The notes: generated by a model not told the origin, from the letters alone. 64,000 bases of DNA from Ahaetulla prasina (GCF_028640845.1 NC_080540.1:93632061-93696060); one strand, 5' to 3'; counted from the stretch's first letter, positions 10,081 to 22,490 are shown. Numbers and translations: made by a program.

Positions 10081-10876
10081 ACAAAAACCATATACTATAA
10101 ACATATATCAATAATATATGAAGACGCTGGGGCCAGAAATCACTGTAGAAAATAGTGATTATTTCCTACTGTAGAAGATAATGGTAATCATTCCTGTATT
10201 TTACCAAGAAAACCACATAGTTAGAAAACATAATATGAGTGACACTACAGTGCTAGATGATAGGTCCTCTGGGTGAAATGGCATTCAGCATGCTGCTGAA
10301 GAAGAAATTAGGATGTTTTGAAGTTCTAAAGGGGTTTATGATATGGCTAGATTAAAGCCTTCAGGATATCTACTTGTTGGTTCTGCAATGCAGGAAAAGA
10401 AAATGTGAATCTGCAAAAACAATTGTAGTTGAAATATAGAGTACAACAAGCTCAATACAGAAAAGCTCAACACAGAGAAAGATAAAATCAATTAAATAGA
10501 CATTGTCATCTTGGCATCAGTGAACTGATATGAACTGGAACTGAACATGAGATGAAAACTCATAAAATTATACTGTTTGCTATCCAGGAATGAAAAGTAA
10601 CGAAACAACTACTATTGCTTTCCTAGTCAGGAAAGATACAGTAAGGACAATATCCCAATACAATGCAATCAATGATATTGTAATGCATAATATCTATTAG
10701 ACTTTGTGGACAACTCTGTAATGTGATGTTATCCAAGTTTATCTAACCCATGATGCAGAAGAAGAGATGGTTGGCAATTTTTATGACCAAGGTCAATCTC
10801 ATATTGATTGAACCTGCAAGGAAGATACACCATCTGTAGTTGGAGAGTAGAATGTCTAAGTTGAGAATAACAAATA
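10081..10876. other. AT-rich unique sequence
   Basis: No motif or repeat recognised. It ends where the 5'-truncated L3 copy B begins. Confidence 0.5.
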
Positions 10877-12832
10877 ACCCGTGACCCATTCCCTCCTGCA
10901 TCAGGAGGTGCGGGATGATCCCTTGCAGGGCTGTGCTGAGGATTTCAGTAAGTATCTGCACGATAAAATCGCTCAGCTTTGGCATGGATTAGACCAAAAT
11001 TGGGTAGATTCAGGTGAGACGGCGGAGGCAAGTCTTGTTGAGTCCATCTGGGATGAGTTTGATACTGTGGCTCCTGAGGACATGGACAGGATACTGGGAA
11101 AACTGAATGCCACCACATGTTTACTGGACCCGTGTCCCTCCTGGTTGGTGCTGGCCACAAGGGAGGTTACATGAGGCTGGCTCCAGAGGATTGATAACGC
11201 TTCTTTGATGGAGGGTGTCGTTCCTACCGCCTTGAAAGAGGCGGTTGTGAGGCCCCTCCTCAAGAAGCCCTCCCTGGACCCAGCTGTTTTGGGAAACTAC
11301 CGTCCTGTCTCCAACCTTCGCTTTGTGGCACGACAGTGTGGTGGCACGACAGTTGCCCCAGTACCTGGATGAAACTGTCTATCTAGACCCGTTCCAGTCC
11401 GGCTTTCAGCCTGGGTACAGCACGGAGACCGCTTTGGTCGCGTTGGTTGATGATCTCTGGAGGGCTCGGGACAGGGGTTATTCCTCTGCCCTGGTCCTTT
11501 TAGATCTCTCAGAGGCTTTTGATACCATCGACCATGGTATCCTGCTGCGGCGGTTGGGGGGTTTAGGAGTGGGGGGGCACCGTCTTTTGGTGGTTCTCCT
11601 CCTACCTCTCTGACCGATCGCAGACGGTGTTGGCAGGGGGGCAGAGATTGACCGCAAGGCGCCTCATGTGTGGAGTGCCACAGGGGTCGGTTCTCTCGCC
11701 TCTCCTGTTCAACATCTATATGAAGCCGCTGGGTGAGATCATCAGTGGTTTTGGGGTGAGATACCAACTGTACGCTGATGATACGCAGCTGTACGTCTCC
11801 ACCCCTAACCACCCCAACGAAGCTGTTGAAGTGTTGTCCCGATGTCTGGAGGCCGTGCGGGTCTGGATGGGGAGAAACAGGCTTAAGCTCAATCCCTCCA
11901 AGACGGAGTGGCTGTGAATGCCGGCATCCCGGTAAAGTCAGCTAAACCGCTGCTGACTGTTGGGGGTGAGTCATTGGCCCCAATGGAGAGGGTGCGCAAC
12001 TTAGGCGTTCTCCTGGATGGACGGTTGTCTTTTGAGGAACACCTGACGACCGTCTCCAGGAGAGCTTTTTATCAGGTAAGCCTGATCCGCCAGTTGCGCC
12101 CCTTTCTAGACCGGGATTTCTTATGCACAGTCACTCATGCCCTCGTCACTTCTCGCCTGGACTATTGTAATGCTCTCTACATGGGGCTCCCCTTGAAGAG
12201 CACCCGGAGGCTCCAGTTGGTCCAGAATGCGGCTGCGCAAGTGATAGAGGGAGCCACTCGTGGCTCCCATATAACACCTCTCCTGCGCAAGCTGCACTGG
12301 CTGCCCGTGGTCTTTCAGGTGCACTTCAAGGTATTGGTTACTACCTTTAAAGCGCTCCATGGCTTAGGACCAGGTTATTTACGGGACCGCCTTCTGCTAC
12401 CGTTTGCCTCCCACCGACCTGTGCGCTCCCATAGAGAGGGCCTCCTCAGGGTGCCATCAGCCAAACAATGCCAACTGGCGGCCCCCAGGGGGAGAGCCTT
12501 CTCTGTGGGGGCACCTACCCTCTGGAATGAGCTTCCCCCAGGACTTCGACAACTTCCTGACCTCCGGACCTTTCACCGCGAGCTGAAGATGTATTTATTC
12601 TTCCGTGCAAGACTGGCATAACAGGGAAATTTATTATTAATTTTATGGGGTTTTTATAGTTTTTGTAATGTATATTTTAACAAATGGGCCAAATTGAATA
12701 GGTTTCTTAAAATTGTTTTTAAATTGTATATTGTATTTACTTATTGTTGTTTTATCTGGCTGTAAACCGCCCTGAGTCCTTCGGGAGAAGGGCGGTATAA
12801 AAATTAAATTATTATTATTATTATTATTAAAT
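10877..12832 (+). mobile_element. L3-clade LINE, copy B, 5'-truncated but well preserved
   Basis: Begins inside the linker between endonuclease and RT (HQEVRDDPLQGCAEDF) and runs to the 3' UTR with the terminal GC hairpin (CCGCCCTGAGTCCTTCGGGA ... GGGCGG, about 12768-12797) and an (ATT)n tail. It differs from copies A, C and D by many substitutions but has few indels, so it belongs to another subfamily. Endonuclease is missing, consistent with ordinary 5' truncation during target-primed reverse transcription. Confidence 0.93.
10899..12621 (+). pseudogene. L3 reverse transcriptase, nearly intact (one frameshift, two early stops)
   Basis: Domains in order are a linker with ATTCLLDPCPSWLVLATREV (about 11109-11170), [21 protein letters not shown] (11398-11460), [13 protein letters not shown] (11501-11539), [20 protein letters not shown] (about 11669-11728), YADDTQLY (11771-11794) and a C-terminal domain to LFFRARLA at 12621. 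The palm has the catalytic Asp pair of YADD. Defects are a TGA shortly after ATREV near 11173, a run of seven G at about 11570-11576 that shifts frame against GLGVGGTV in the other copies, and TGA at 11915-11917 where copies C and D have TGG (TEWLW). The last 237 residues (11908-12621) are open. Confidence 0.9.
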
Positions 12833-14796
12833 AAGAAAAGATAGTTTGATTATAGTCCAGAAAAAGAAATGAAGCAGGATAATTACTATTAGTTTTGATA
12901 ATCTTACAATGTCTTCATTGTTAAGTCTTTAAACAACCAAAACAACATTTATATTCATGGAGATCATTCAGTTATTACAGCTAAGATATGTTCATAGGCT
13001 GACTATGAAAGAAATCATGAACCGCTGATGTGCAAGTTCCAAATCAACTGAAAGCAGAGGAATGCCAACTGGTTTCCACAATATGATCTTAAGCATATAC
13101 CTGTCAGTTTCAAGGAGAACATCAGGAATAACTTTGAGATCCTGAACTTCATTGAAGAAACCAATAGACAAAGGAATTAGCAGAAAGAAATCTAAGAAGT
13201 CATTAGGGAAGAATATGAAGAAACAGAAGAAAACAAACTGTCTGAAATTGCCCAGAAATGAAGAAAAAGTAAGCTCAGGAAGACAAAGTTCTCAGGCAGC
13301 TGTTTGAAGAGCTGTAAAGCACAGTTGCCATGACATCAGTAAAATTGAAAAACAAGGAAAATCTTTAAAAGATCCATGAACTCAGAAGAGATTCCAACTT
13401 CAGATTGGTAGGCTAAAAGATGCCAACGGACACAGAGTAACTAACTGAAAGATGATCAAACTTTAGTGATATACAAAAATGATTTTGGGAGACAAAGAGG
13501 GGGGAGGGGAAGAGAAGCTGTCTAGGGAAAAAGTATTGGCTTGATATCTAGAACAGAAAATAGGGACAATATTATATGTTATTTTTATTATTTTGACACT
13601 TTGGACTTGGCCTGCTAGGCTATGTAAATATTCTATTTTTCATTTTCATTTTTAGCAATCTTTTTTCTGTTTTTTTTAGCTTTCAAAACAGGAATAATAA
13701 TAACTACTAGTAACTAATAACTACTTGTAGCTTATTTTTTCTCATATGGCACCATGCGTTGCCTGTCCCCATCTAAATTCTCAGAATCTAAATTCTGAGT
13801 TACTAAAATCAGATAAAGAAATTATACAGTGCAGCAGAAACACCCACAGAGCTCAAAGCTGAGATAATATCCACATTTCCAAAGAAATTTGTGGAGGCAT
13901 TTTATTCCTCTATCAACAATTAAAAACTATTATGGCAATGTCTTCACAGAAAACACTATATGAAAAACTGATGTGGGGAATTTCAAAGACTAATCATGCT
14001 TCCATTTGTATAGCAACAGAGCACAGTTTCAAAATCTTAATGACTAAATAAATCATTCATATATCTCAATGTCTCTTTCTCTCCCTTCCTGTCTCTGAGT
14101 GCTTATAAATCCTTTCCAGAAAACCATGACCATTTATTTTGAAGGATGAGACTGAAAGTCTGTAGAGATGCAAATTATCTTTTCAGCTACATGCCAAAGT
14201 TATTTTCTAGAGCAGAAAAATCTCCTCTTTCCTTTTGTGAAGCAGGATACTAATATTGGAGTGCTAGTTTGATTTTGTCCATGCTTTAGTTTGGTGGATT
14301 TCAGATAAAACTTCAATGTATGAACTTCTAAAATATGGAAAATGAGCTGTAACTTTGAAAAAAAAATAGGTATTTCACTACTTGTTTTAAAACATGGAAT
14401 GCAAAACAATCAAATAGCCATCTGTCATTTTTCAACTCCTCCCTATTGGACAGCATTATAGGATATTGCAGGCCAAAACAACTAGACCCAAGGACAGTTT
14501 TTCCCCTTGTGTCATTACTCTGCTGAGCATCTAATTCTTATAGTGCTGTCTAATGTCTATGTGTATATATCCATTATACCATGCCATTTCAGAGTAAGCT
14601 CTATTATGATTCTGGGGGAAAGATGTAAGAAATAGTAAGCCAAGAAATTAAAGGGATGAAATATGAAAGGAGGAAAAACCCATGGCAAAAACTAATTTAT
14701 ATAACACAATTTACTATACCTCTCTAGATCTTTCTAGCATTGCAAACTATCCACACTTCCACTACATGCATATACCACATACTCATATGTTGCCAC
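12833..14796. other. AT-rich unique sequence with one protein-like relic
   Basis: Most of it shows nothing. Around 13070-13260 one plus-strand frame reads WFPQYDLKHIPVSFKENI and, after stops, EVIREEYEETEENKLSEIAQ, which looks more protein-like than its neighbours but matches no family I recognise. Confidence 0.4.
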
Positions 14797-14809
14797 TTAA
14801 TCTTTAAAT

Positions 14810-15165
14810 GGGACGCAGTGGCTTAGTGGATAAGACGCTGAGCTTGTCGATTGAAAAGGTTGGGAGTTCAGAGGTTCAAATCCCTAGTGCCGCATAACGG
14901 GTGAGCTCCCATTACTTGTCCCAGCTTCTGTCAACCTAGCAGTTCCAAAGCATGTAAAAAATGCAAGTAGAAAAATAGGGACCACCTTTGGTGGGAAGGT
15001 AAAGTGTTCCGTGTGCCTTTGGCATTTAATCATACCAGTCACATGACCACGGAGATGTCTTCGGACAGCGCTGGCTCTTCGGCTTTGAAATGGAGATGAG
15101 TACCGCCCCCAAGAGTTGGGAACGACTAGCACATATGTGGGAGGGGAATCTTTACCTTTACCTTT
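14810..15165 (+). mobile_element. Sauria SINE, complete copy with target duplication
   Basis: tRNA-like head with GTGGCTTAGTGGATAAGACG and B box GGTTCAAATCC at 14873-14883; body with CCCAGCTTCTGTCAACCTAG; tail with GGCTCTTCGGCTTTGAAATG and two CTTTAC units. The flanking direct repeat AATCTTTAAAT is at 14799-14809 and 15166-15176 (two further matching T bases are possible). This is the best-defined SINE boundary in the window. Confidence 0.96.
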
Positions 15166-15176
15166 AATCTTTAAAT

Positions 15177-15747
15177 TCTCACTTATCCTACTCAGAATAT
15201 TAACTGTCTGCTCCTACAACTTCCTCTGTCCACCCAATACATTGTCTCTCTCACATGTTTATTTGTTTATTGCCTTGGTAACAGATCTTCCTTTTTGTCA
15301 TCAAGGTCATTCTCTACACTCTGTTAATATTTTATTTTAAAGAGAGCTAGTTTTATATTTTATAAACATAATATATATCTCCATGAAAGAACTCCCAACA
15401 TAGCTCATATTAAATAAAATCTCTATACAAAAACAATAATTCAATGAGTATGAATATTTTACTGTAGTTGTCCATACAGTACAGTTGTCATTTTCTTAAA
15501 CAATTAAAACATTAGGCCTATTTGAGCAATAGTTTATACTATTAAATCTCAGGAAACAAATAAAATAGGTATTTAGTCATTTGTCTTTTATCTGATGCTT
15601 AATAATTTGGAACAGCTTATATAATGAAAACCACAAAAATACAATTGGAAACCCTGAAACATATTTTAAATAAATTATAAAAGCCAAAGCAAATGAAAAC
15701 TGAAGTTAAACTGTGACAAAGAGAAGGTTTGTTTTAGTTCCAAATGC
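15177..15747. other. AT-rich unique sequence
   Basis: No gene, RNA or named repeat recognised between the SINE and the hAT miniature element. Confidence 0.5.
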
Positions 15748-15755
15748 AGTTTATT

Positions 15756-15892
15756 CAATGGTGGGATTCAAATAATTTAACAACCGGTTCTCTCCCCTAA
15801 TGATTTCTTCCAACAACCAGTTTGCCAAACTGCTCAGAAAGTTAACAACCGATTCTCCCGAAGTGGTGCAAACTGGCTGAATCCCATCACTG
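15756..15892 (+). mobile_element. hAT-type miniature element, 137 bp (family with TGGTGGGATTC ends)
   Basis: Inverted termini CAATGGTGGGATTCA and TGAATCCCATCACTG. Flanks AGTTTATT (15748-15755) and AGCTTATT (15893-15900) match 7 of 8, the length expected for hAT transposition. Another copy in opposite orientation is at 36438-36574. No coding capacity; it needs a hAT transposase in trans. Confidence 0.85.
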
Positions 15893-15900
15893 AGCTTATT

Positions 15901-16900
15901 CCACCATATGAACCATTCCTGGAGAAAGAATTAATCATAAATTGATTGACTGATTGTAACACATTAATGACACTTCAGTGTTGCACATTCCATACAGAAG
16001 TAAACATACAACAAGAACACTATTAAAACAATAATAACATCTCCAGTCTCTGGAAGATCATGGCTTATCTGACCTCTAGAGGCCAACTGTTCCATAGAAA
16101 GCAAGCCTCTTTTGCTAGTGGCTACAGAGCTCCAAAACACCTACCTCCCCACATACCTGTATCAAGGTTGCTGTTTTATTGGCAACTGTGCTGTACTGAA
16201 GCTGGGTGGAAGGCTCAAATGGGATGGAAAGAAGACAACACAGGTTATCTACAATTTTGCCAAACAGCCTGTCTTCCACACTAACCCTATCAGATCAAAC
16301 GGGGGCTGATTGCTATGATTTCTATTTCTATCATAAAACAATGCCAAAAGTCTATTTCTAAGCAAAGGACTATCTGTTTGCCCATTGCAATAGGCCCGGT
16401 GGGAAGATACTTTGATGATTAACAGTCTTAGAACATCTCTACAGGCAGCCAGTTTCAAAAGGCTTTACTACAGCCTTTAAGAAATTTGAATAATAGGGAT
16501 AGATGGAGTTTGCATTTTTGGTAAGAGTGAACTTCAGAGACGGCGAGTTAATACAATGCAAAATGACAACAGGAAACAATATGACAGCTGATGCAGGCCT
16601 CAGGCAAGGGTGAAACATCAGATCATTTCACAGGAATAACTGAAAATTCCTAAGGCAAATTTCCAATAAGAAACACAGAAAAGGGCTAATTAAACAGCAC
16701 CAACATATGCCAAGTTATTTGTAAAGGATTTACAGCCTCAAAGACAGTTCTTTGCCAACCCCACTCTGAATCATTATTTCAAAGTGGGATGACAGAGATT
16801 AGTAGAAATCAGCAATTAAAAGAAAAAAGTAATTGACGTACAAAAAAATTAGAATACATGAATCCATTGTGGTGTGTGTAAAAGAAAGGTATAGCAACAT
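15901..16900. other. Unclassified sequence
   Basis: Mostly AT-rich; 16060-16310 is less AT-rich but has no open frame with recognisable motifs. Nothing supported. Confidence 0.45.
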
Positions 16901-17720
16901 CAGGGAGCACATATCTACACCTCCAATCCTGAGAAGGATAGGCTATCTACCCCATCCCATCCTCTGTCAAGGATGTCTGCTGTTGTCCCTCATTGCATTT
17001 TCATCCCTTGAGAATCACCATTCTGGCGCATGGATGAGAACACTTCCCAAATTTGGCAAATCAACTCCCAATTTCACCAGTTGCCTTCTGGATACAGTTC
17101 AAAGCTTTGGTTATCACTTTTGAAGCCCTACAGCAGGGGTGTCAAACTCACGTTGTCACTGTGGCATCACGTGACCTATTGAAAGTTTTTCCCCTTTGCT
17201 AAACCGAGTGTGGGTGTAGCCAATGCATGACGCATCCGGCCCGCGGACCAGGAGTTTGACAGCCCTGCCCTACAAGATTAGTCCTTTGATTGCCTCTGAG
17301 GGTTTCAGCCTGTCTCTCCAGATCCAATAGGGTGAACATACTCCAGATCCCTTTTATGTTTTGTCTTCTACAAAACATGCCTTCCATATTGCTGTACCTG
17401 CCCTATGAAACCTTTTTCTTACTGTGATCTGAGTTCCAACGCTCTTGGTCTTCCAGAAGGGCACCAAAATCTGCTTTTTCTCTCAAGCATTAAGTCCAGG
17501 ATATTAATGGAGCCCAATATGTGGAATAGTTTATTATGAGTTAGTTACACAGTTCCTTCATGATTGTATTAAATTATTTTGAAGCTTTGGTTTTGTTTAT
17601 ATTTAGGGGTTTTATCACATTATTTTTCACTTCTATATTGATTGTAAGCTGCTCAAATTTACCTAATTAAGCTGGGTAACAATATATATATTCTAAAATA
17701 AACATAAATTCAATACATTT
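16901..17720 (+). mobile_element. Ancient L3/CR1-like LINE C-terminus and 3' end, interrupted by a hAT element
   Basis: Just before the hAT insertion (about 17072-17133) one frame reads SPVAFWIQFKALVITFEALQ, aligning with LPVAFRVRFKVLVTTFKALH in the L3 copies. After the hAT insertion come FYVLSSTKHAFH and a decayed 3' end with GTAAGCTGCTCAAATTTACC near 17645 and an A-rich tail. The degree of decay makes it much older than copies A-D. Confidence 0.6.
17134..17267 (+). mobile_element. hAT-type miniature element, 134 bp (family with CAGGGGTGTCAAAC ends)
   Basis: Termini CAGGGGTGTCAAACTC and GAGTTTGACAGCCCTG. Flanking CCCTACAG (17126-17133) and CCCTACAA (17268-17275) match 7 of 8. It sits inside the old LINE coding remnant, and the target word is part of that LINE's sequence. 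Relatives are at 21605-21734 and 39250-39363. Confidence 0.9.
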
Positions 17721-19412
17721 ATTAGACTTCAGAATGGAAATTTTAGGAATGCAAATTTTTAAAAAATCCTTGGATACCTAAAAATTGATAGATTCAAATT
17801 CAGTTCCTTAAACTTATCAGGAATCTTAAATTTGAGGTTACTTAGGTCACATAAACATGGATTTTCTAAAGATGTAGGAATAACTTTCAAGGAAGTAGAT
17901 TCAAACTGCTAAATTATACGTTAAAAATGATTCAAAAATGTCTCAGACCTTGTGCCCTGTTATTAATTAATGATTCCTGGCTTCCTTCAGGCTTATACAA
18001 AAGCCTAAACAGTTACCACTCCTTGAAGAATTGCAGTAATTCTTGATTCATTCAGTGGATTCCTTATAATTAAGAATGTCCACAATAGCCACCAAGGACC
18101 TGTTACAAACATTCACAAAACTAATGCAAAAACAAAATTCACAGAATACTTTCAACCAATAGTTTTTGCATTCGAGTGATACAAAGCCTTCATTTTGGTT
18201 GAAAGCATCTGAAGATAGAAAACTTTGCACTTAGGTATACTTACGATAATTTTAAAATAAAAAAATATATAAATCTGAATTATGATACAACAGAAACAAT
18301 CTGAATCTATTTTATTCAATGGATGTTGAAAAGGAGAGGAGAAAGGTGTGAAGCCTGCAACAGACCACAAAATAGCGGTCGAGGGCTGGACATCTCATTC
18401 CCTAATTAAATAATATTCAGATATGCAAAGAAGCTCTATGTGGACAAATGACATGACTTTGTGGCAACGTAAAACACTGTAAGTACTTCATAAGTCTAAG
18501 TATATATACTTATATATAAGGTATATAAGTCTAAGTGCTATTGCTATATACTGCTTCTTGAAATTAACTATCTAAATTTTTAAACATTTAAACCAAAGCA
18601 TTGCTAATCCAACACTATATCTTAAAATATATCTTAAATATATTTATATCTGAAATATACTTATATACTTAAGCTGCAATGCTTGACATAATTTTGAACT
18701 GGGGCTATCATGTACTTTTTGACATTTTAATTTTTAAAAATGCCATGCAAAGCTTCAAGTGTACTATTTTATAGCTAAATAATGGCCTTTTCACAAATGC
18801 TCATTTTTCCCCCCTTACTTTTGTCCTAGAACACATTTGCTTGCTTCAGTAATTTTATTCCCTTGTACCAGATAAATGTCTTGCCACAGTCGAAAACTAC
18901 AGCTGAAAATGGCATATATTGAACAGATTCTTGTAGAAGTTTTAAAGTTTTAAATACTCTATATTAATGGCTGTTTCTCAAGAGATTTTCTTTCCCATTG
19001 CAGAAATGTGAGGATCATCAATATTAGTATGGATAGATTGAACAAGAGAAAAATCTGTTTTTCCCAATAAAGTATTGAACATTCTAGCACAATTTAATGT
19101 TGTTAATGAGTTCTATATCATTCTTTTTATAATTACTCACCTAGATGACATCGGTAGAATTAAATACAGCCTTCCTAGGCCCCAGCAATCTTTGGATAAG
19201 ATGAAGAACAGCCATGCAGAAAATAATAAGAACTTCTGAATGACTATTCCATCACTTCACACTTAGTAGGACTCCACATACACTTCCAAACCTGATTGTT
19301 CTCTTCCTTTTCTGAATCCAATCAGATTGTTTAAAAATGATGTTATACTTCTTTAGGCTCATGATCTTCACAATTAGTAATAGGTAAAGTATCAGAAAAT
19401 AATAATTTGCAT
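17721..19412. other. AT-rich unique sequence
   Basis: Nothing supported except a short word at about 18521-18547 (TATATAAGTCTAAGTGCTAT followed by TGC) that matches the 3' tail of the dispersed repeat seen at 29752-29937. Confidence 0.5.
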
Positions 19413-19414
19413 TA

Positions 19415-19545
19415 CAGGTAGTTCTCGACTTATGACTGTAACTAAATTCAAAATTAACAGTCGTAAGTCGTATGTCCAGCTGGTCTTTAAGCAGGTCACC
19501 CTGACTGATTTTACAACCTTTTTTTGCAACAATCATTAAGCAAAG
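19415..19545 (-). mobile_element. Tigger-like short DNA element, partial
   Basis: Begins at a TA (19413-19414) with CAGGTAGTTCTCGACTTATG, the same terminal repeat as the element at 4331-4703, here in opposite orientation, followed by GTCGTAAGTCGTATG and words like CATTAAGCAAAGG. The other end is decayed and I cannot place it exactly. Confidence 0.5.
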
Positions 19546-20787
19546 GCTACTGAAATGCTAAATGAATAATTGTCTGCTGTGAACTCCACATGGAGGTCAG
19601 AAAGAGCATCTGGCCAGTAAATGTTCAGCTCTATTCAGTCACCCCAGCATTGGGAACAATGGCAACAGGGTGATTGACCAAGCTGGTGCAAATCATACAT
19701 TTCTGTAACTTATTCACTCAGATGCAGCAATTAATTAATCAATCAAACAAACAAACAGTACAGATATTAAGGATGATAATTCAATTACTTTGCTCTGTGT
19801 ATTACTTTTGGCTTGAGAATCAGCAGGGGCTCTCCTGTAGTATGATTCCACTAAGTGCTACCAGACTATATTTGGAAAATTTAGGATATGTGTCATACAC
19901 CTAAAGTTGGTTAAAAAAAACAACAACTAACCTTATAGATTAGTTTTTTTTATCCTTTCCAACTTTATATTTATAAGAAGAGACACAACTATTTTGATAG
20001 CTGCTACCCACAGTGAATTCTATACAGAATTACCTCTTGATGTACTAAATAAAGGATGATTTTCTTTATTAATATAAATTGGATTCTATTCTTAATCAGC
20101 TCAGTTTCAGACTGAAAAAAGTCCAGAACGTTTTCATCTCTCACTGAAACTGTTCAATAAATTCATTCAGCCCCTCTTGAAAATCTACTCTTAATAATGT
20201 GGCATTATTCTCTGTAGTCAGGTTTTTGCTTTTCAGATATTATAAAAATGAATGAAAATATTAATTAAATACTAATTGATATTTGCAATGTGTCAAATTA
20301 TGTTATAATTAAAAGGTGGAAATACAAAGGATTAATTTCAATCATGCATTTTTTTGCTAGGGGTGGTAAATACAATTTAATTTATTTTTACCATTGCATC
20401 ACATTTTATTAATTGGATTTCAAAGCAGTAGAGCATCTTGATTCTTATTTATATCAACTGATGCTGAAACTTGATTGAGACCATTGACATTGCAGAAGTC
20501 ACACAATGTATTAAACCAAATCTGTGTTAACAAAGCACAGATCTGTTCGCATAATGTGCTCAGCCTAATCAAATAAATCACATTATTTCTTAGTCAAAGA
20601 ACTTAATAAGACAATGGCTAGGTTACCACATATTGGGTTATCCAATGCTATGTTTAGTCGACCATAGGGTTATTTATAAATCTAGCCATTATATTTCTAC
20701 TTGGAGATGTAAGATTTTCAGATGTGTAGCCAGGGAACACAAATAGTTTCTTCCCAGAAATTTATGAACATTTGAAGAATGGAATTC
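19546..20787. other. AT-rich unique sequence
   Basis: No gene or named repeat recognised. Confidence 0.5.
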
Positions 20788-20795
20788 CTTTATAT

Positions 20796-20995
20796 CAGCA
20801 GTCCCCAACCTTTCCTGCTTGACAGACCAGAGGGGGAGGGAGAGAGGATGGTTCCACGCAAGCGATGGGTACACAAATGGAGTTTTGTGTGAGAGTGCCC
20901 ACTGCTTGTGTAAGTGGAGCGGTGTGCATGCTTATCCACTGCTTGTGCAGCCCATGTCCAGTAGTGGGCCATGGCCTGGGGGTTGGGGACCCCTA
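20796..20995 (+). mobile_element. hAT-type miniature element, 200 bp (family with CCCCAACC ends)
   Basis: Left terminus CAGCAGTCCCCAACCTTT, right terminus GGGGGTTGGGGACCCCTA. Perfect 8-bp target duplication CTTTATAT at 20788-20795 and 20996-21003. The interior is GC-rich compared with its surroundings. No transposase. Confidence 0.92.
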
Positions 20996-21003
20996 CTTTA
21001 TAT

Positions 21004-21600
21004 CTTTATAAACAGCATCAAGAAATGTGCAGTGTGAAATTATACAATCATTTATGGATTGTTGTAATTTACTCTATTGACGATTGCACAGGAAATGCAA
21101 TTTGTTCAAAAATCAGTTACCTGTGTGTCTACTATTCATTCTTTATACTACGCTCTTCCCCATTGATGTGGGAGCTGCATAAGTTACTAATGTGTTTCTG
21201 TGTCAAATCATGATGCTGGTCACCATGTAAATTCCAACTCGTTTGGGACTTGCGTACTTAAGAGATCACCTTTCCCAAGTAGGTTCTACTCATCTTGATG
21301 AAAAAGTATCCTCTTCTATTACAAGGTGTGATTGAAGGCAGCAAAATGGCTATTGCTTAAGCTGGAAAACTGGAAAATACAGAAAGTCTAACCAGATGCC
21401 ATGTAATTGCAGGTTAAAAAAAGTCTCTACTCCTTAGAAAACGGAAGGAGGCACATCAAACTTCTCAATTTACTTTTTAAAATTTCAACAAGCCTTTTCT
21501 GTAGCAGAATAAAAGTGATAAGATTTATTTAACAAGTTTGGAAAACCACATAAAGGATGGCTTCAAGATTTCCCCCACCAATTCCTTAATAATAGTATTG
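21004..21600. other. AT-rich unique sequence
   Basis: Nothing recognised between two hAT miniature elements. Confidence 0.5.
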
Positions 21601-21604
21601 CTCT

Positions 21605-21734
21605 AGTGTCAAACTGCCAGCCAGCGGGCCAGATGTGTCACACGCAGGCCATGCCCACCCCAGCTCTGTGGATGGGAAAAATGTCATGAAATGTCACGTG
21701 ACAGTAACGTGAAATCACGAGTTTGACACCCGTG
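21605..21734 (+). mobile_element. hAT-type miniature element, left tip eroded
   Basis: Same family as 17134-17267 and 39250-39363: left part TGTCAAACTGCCAG, interior GGCCATGCCCACCCCAGC, right end GAGTTTGACACCCGTG. The first bases of the left terminus are lost. CTCTAG flanks both sides (21601-21606, 21735-21740), probably the remains of the target duplication. Confidence 0.8.
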
Positions 21735-21740
21735 CTCTAG

Positions 21741-22187
21741 ATCATATAAATGGGAAGATAGGTTTTAGCAACGAGCTGAGCTGCTGCCCATCAACCTCCC
21801 TCATAGGGGTGCTCAGTTTAGGATTTATATAATTCTTTACAACAATCTGTTGTATTACAAAGAATAAGAATGATTCTTATTCTCTGATGCCAATTATCCT
21901 TTATGCTTAGTAGTACCTCAAAGCTATGCAGCTTTTAATATTGATGATGTTATTAAATTTATAAAATCTATTTCAGAAATTACATACCCCCGTTATATAA
22001 CCTATAGCAGTTAAAGATTGGATGCTTTCCAATTTAATGAAATCTAAAAGGCAAATTTAAGAAGCTGAAACACCTGTGCTATTACATGCTAAAAAAATCT
22101 TTTCTTTCTTTTTTTAAAGTGGATTGCTGCTGGTAATGGAACTTTGTGACATACATAGATGAAATTATCTTAGACATTTAAAACAAA
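21741..22187. other. AT-rich unique sequence
   Basis: Nothing recognised. Confidence 0.5.
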
Positions 22188-22490
22188 GGGATGCGGTGGC
22201 TCAGAGGTTAGAACGCTGAGTCTTAGACCGTTAAAGGTATAAAGGTGGCAGTTCAAGACATAAATGCCATGAGATGGAGTGAGCTCCCATCACTTCTCCC
22301 AACTTAGCAGTTTGAAAGCATGCAAATGCAAGTAGATGAATAGATAGGATATATAAGCATGCGGGAAGATAACAGAATTCCCTGTTTTGCTGTATAGTTA
22401 GTACTGTAGCATGATGCCATGCTGGCCAATGACCGTGGAAACATCTCCAGACAACGCTGGCTCTTTGGCTTAAGAAACAGGAGATGAGAG
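22188..22490 (+). mobile_element. Sauria SINE, old and diverged
   Basis: Head GGGATGCGGTGGCTCAGAGG and later GTGAGCTCCCATCACTTCTC are clearly the SINE, but the B box is mutated (GTTCAAGACAT) and internal indels are frequent. The tail shows AACGCTGGCTCTTTGGCTTA. The CCTTTA end is lost. Clearly older than the copies at 9523 and 14810. Confidence 0.88.

Noticed and set aside
14820..14890. Possible tRNA gene (A and B boxes)
   Set aside because: It is the tRNA-derived head of a Sauria SINE; no acceptor stem or 3' end of a tRNA follows. The same applies at 7981, 9523 and 41101.
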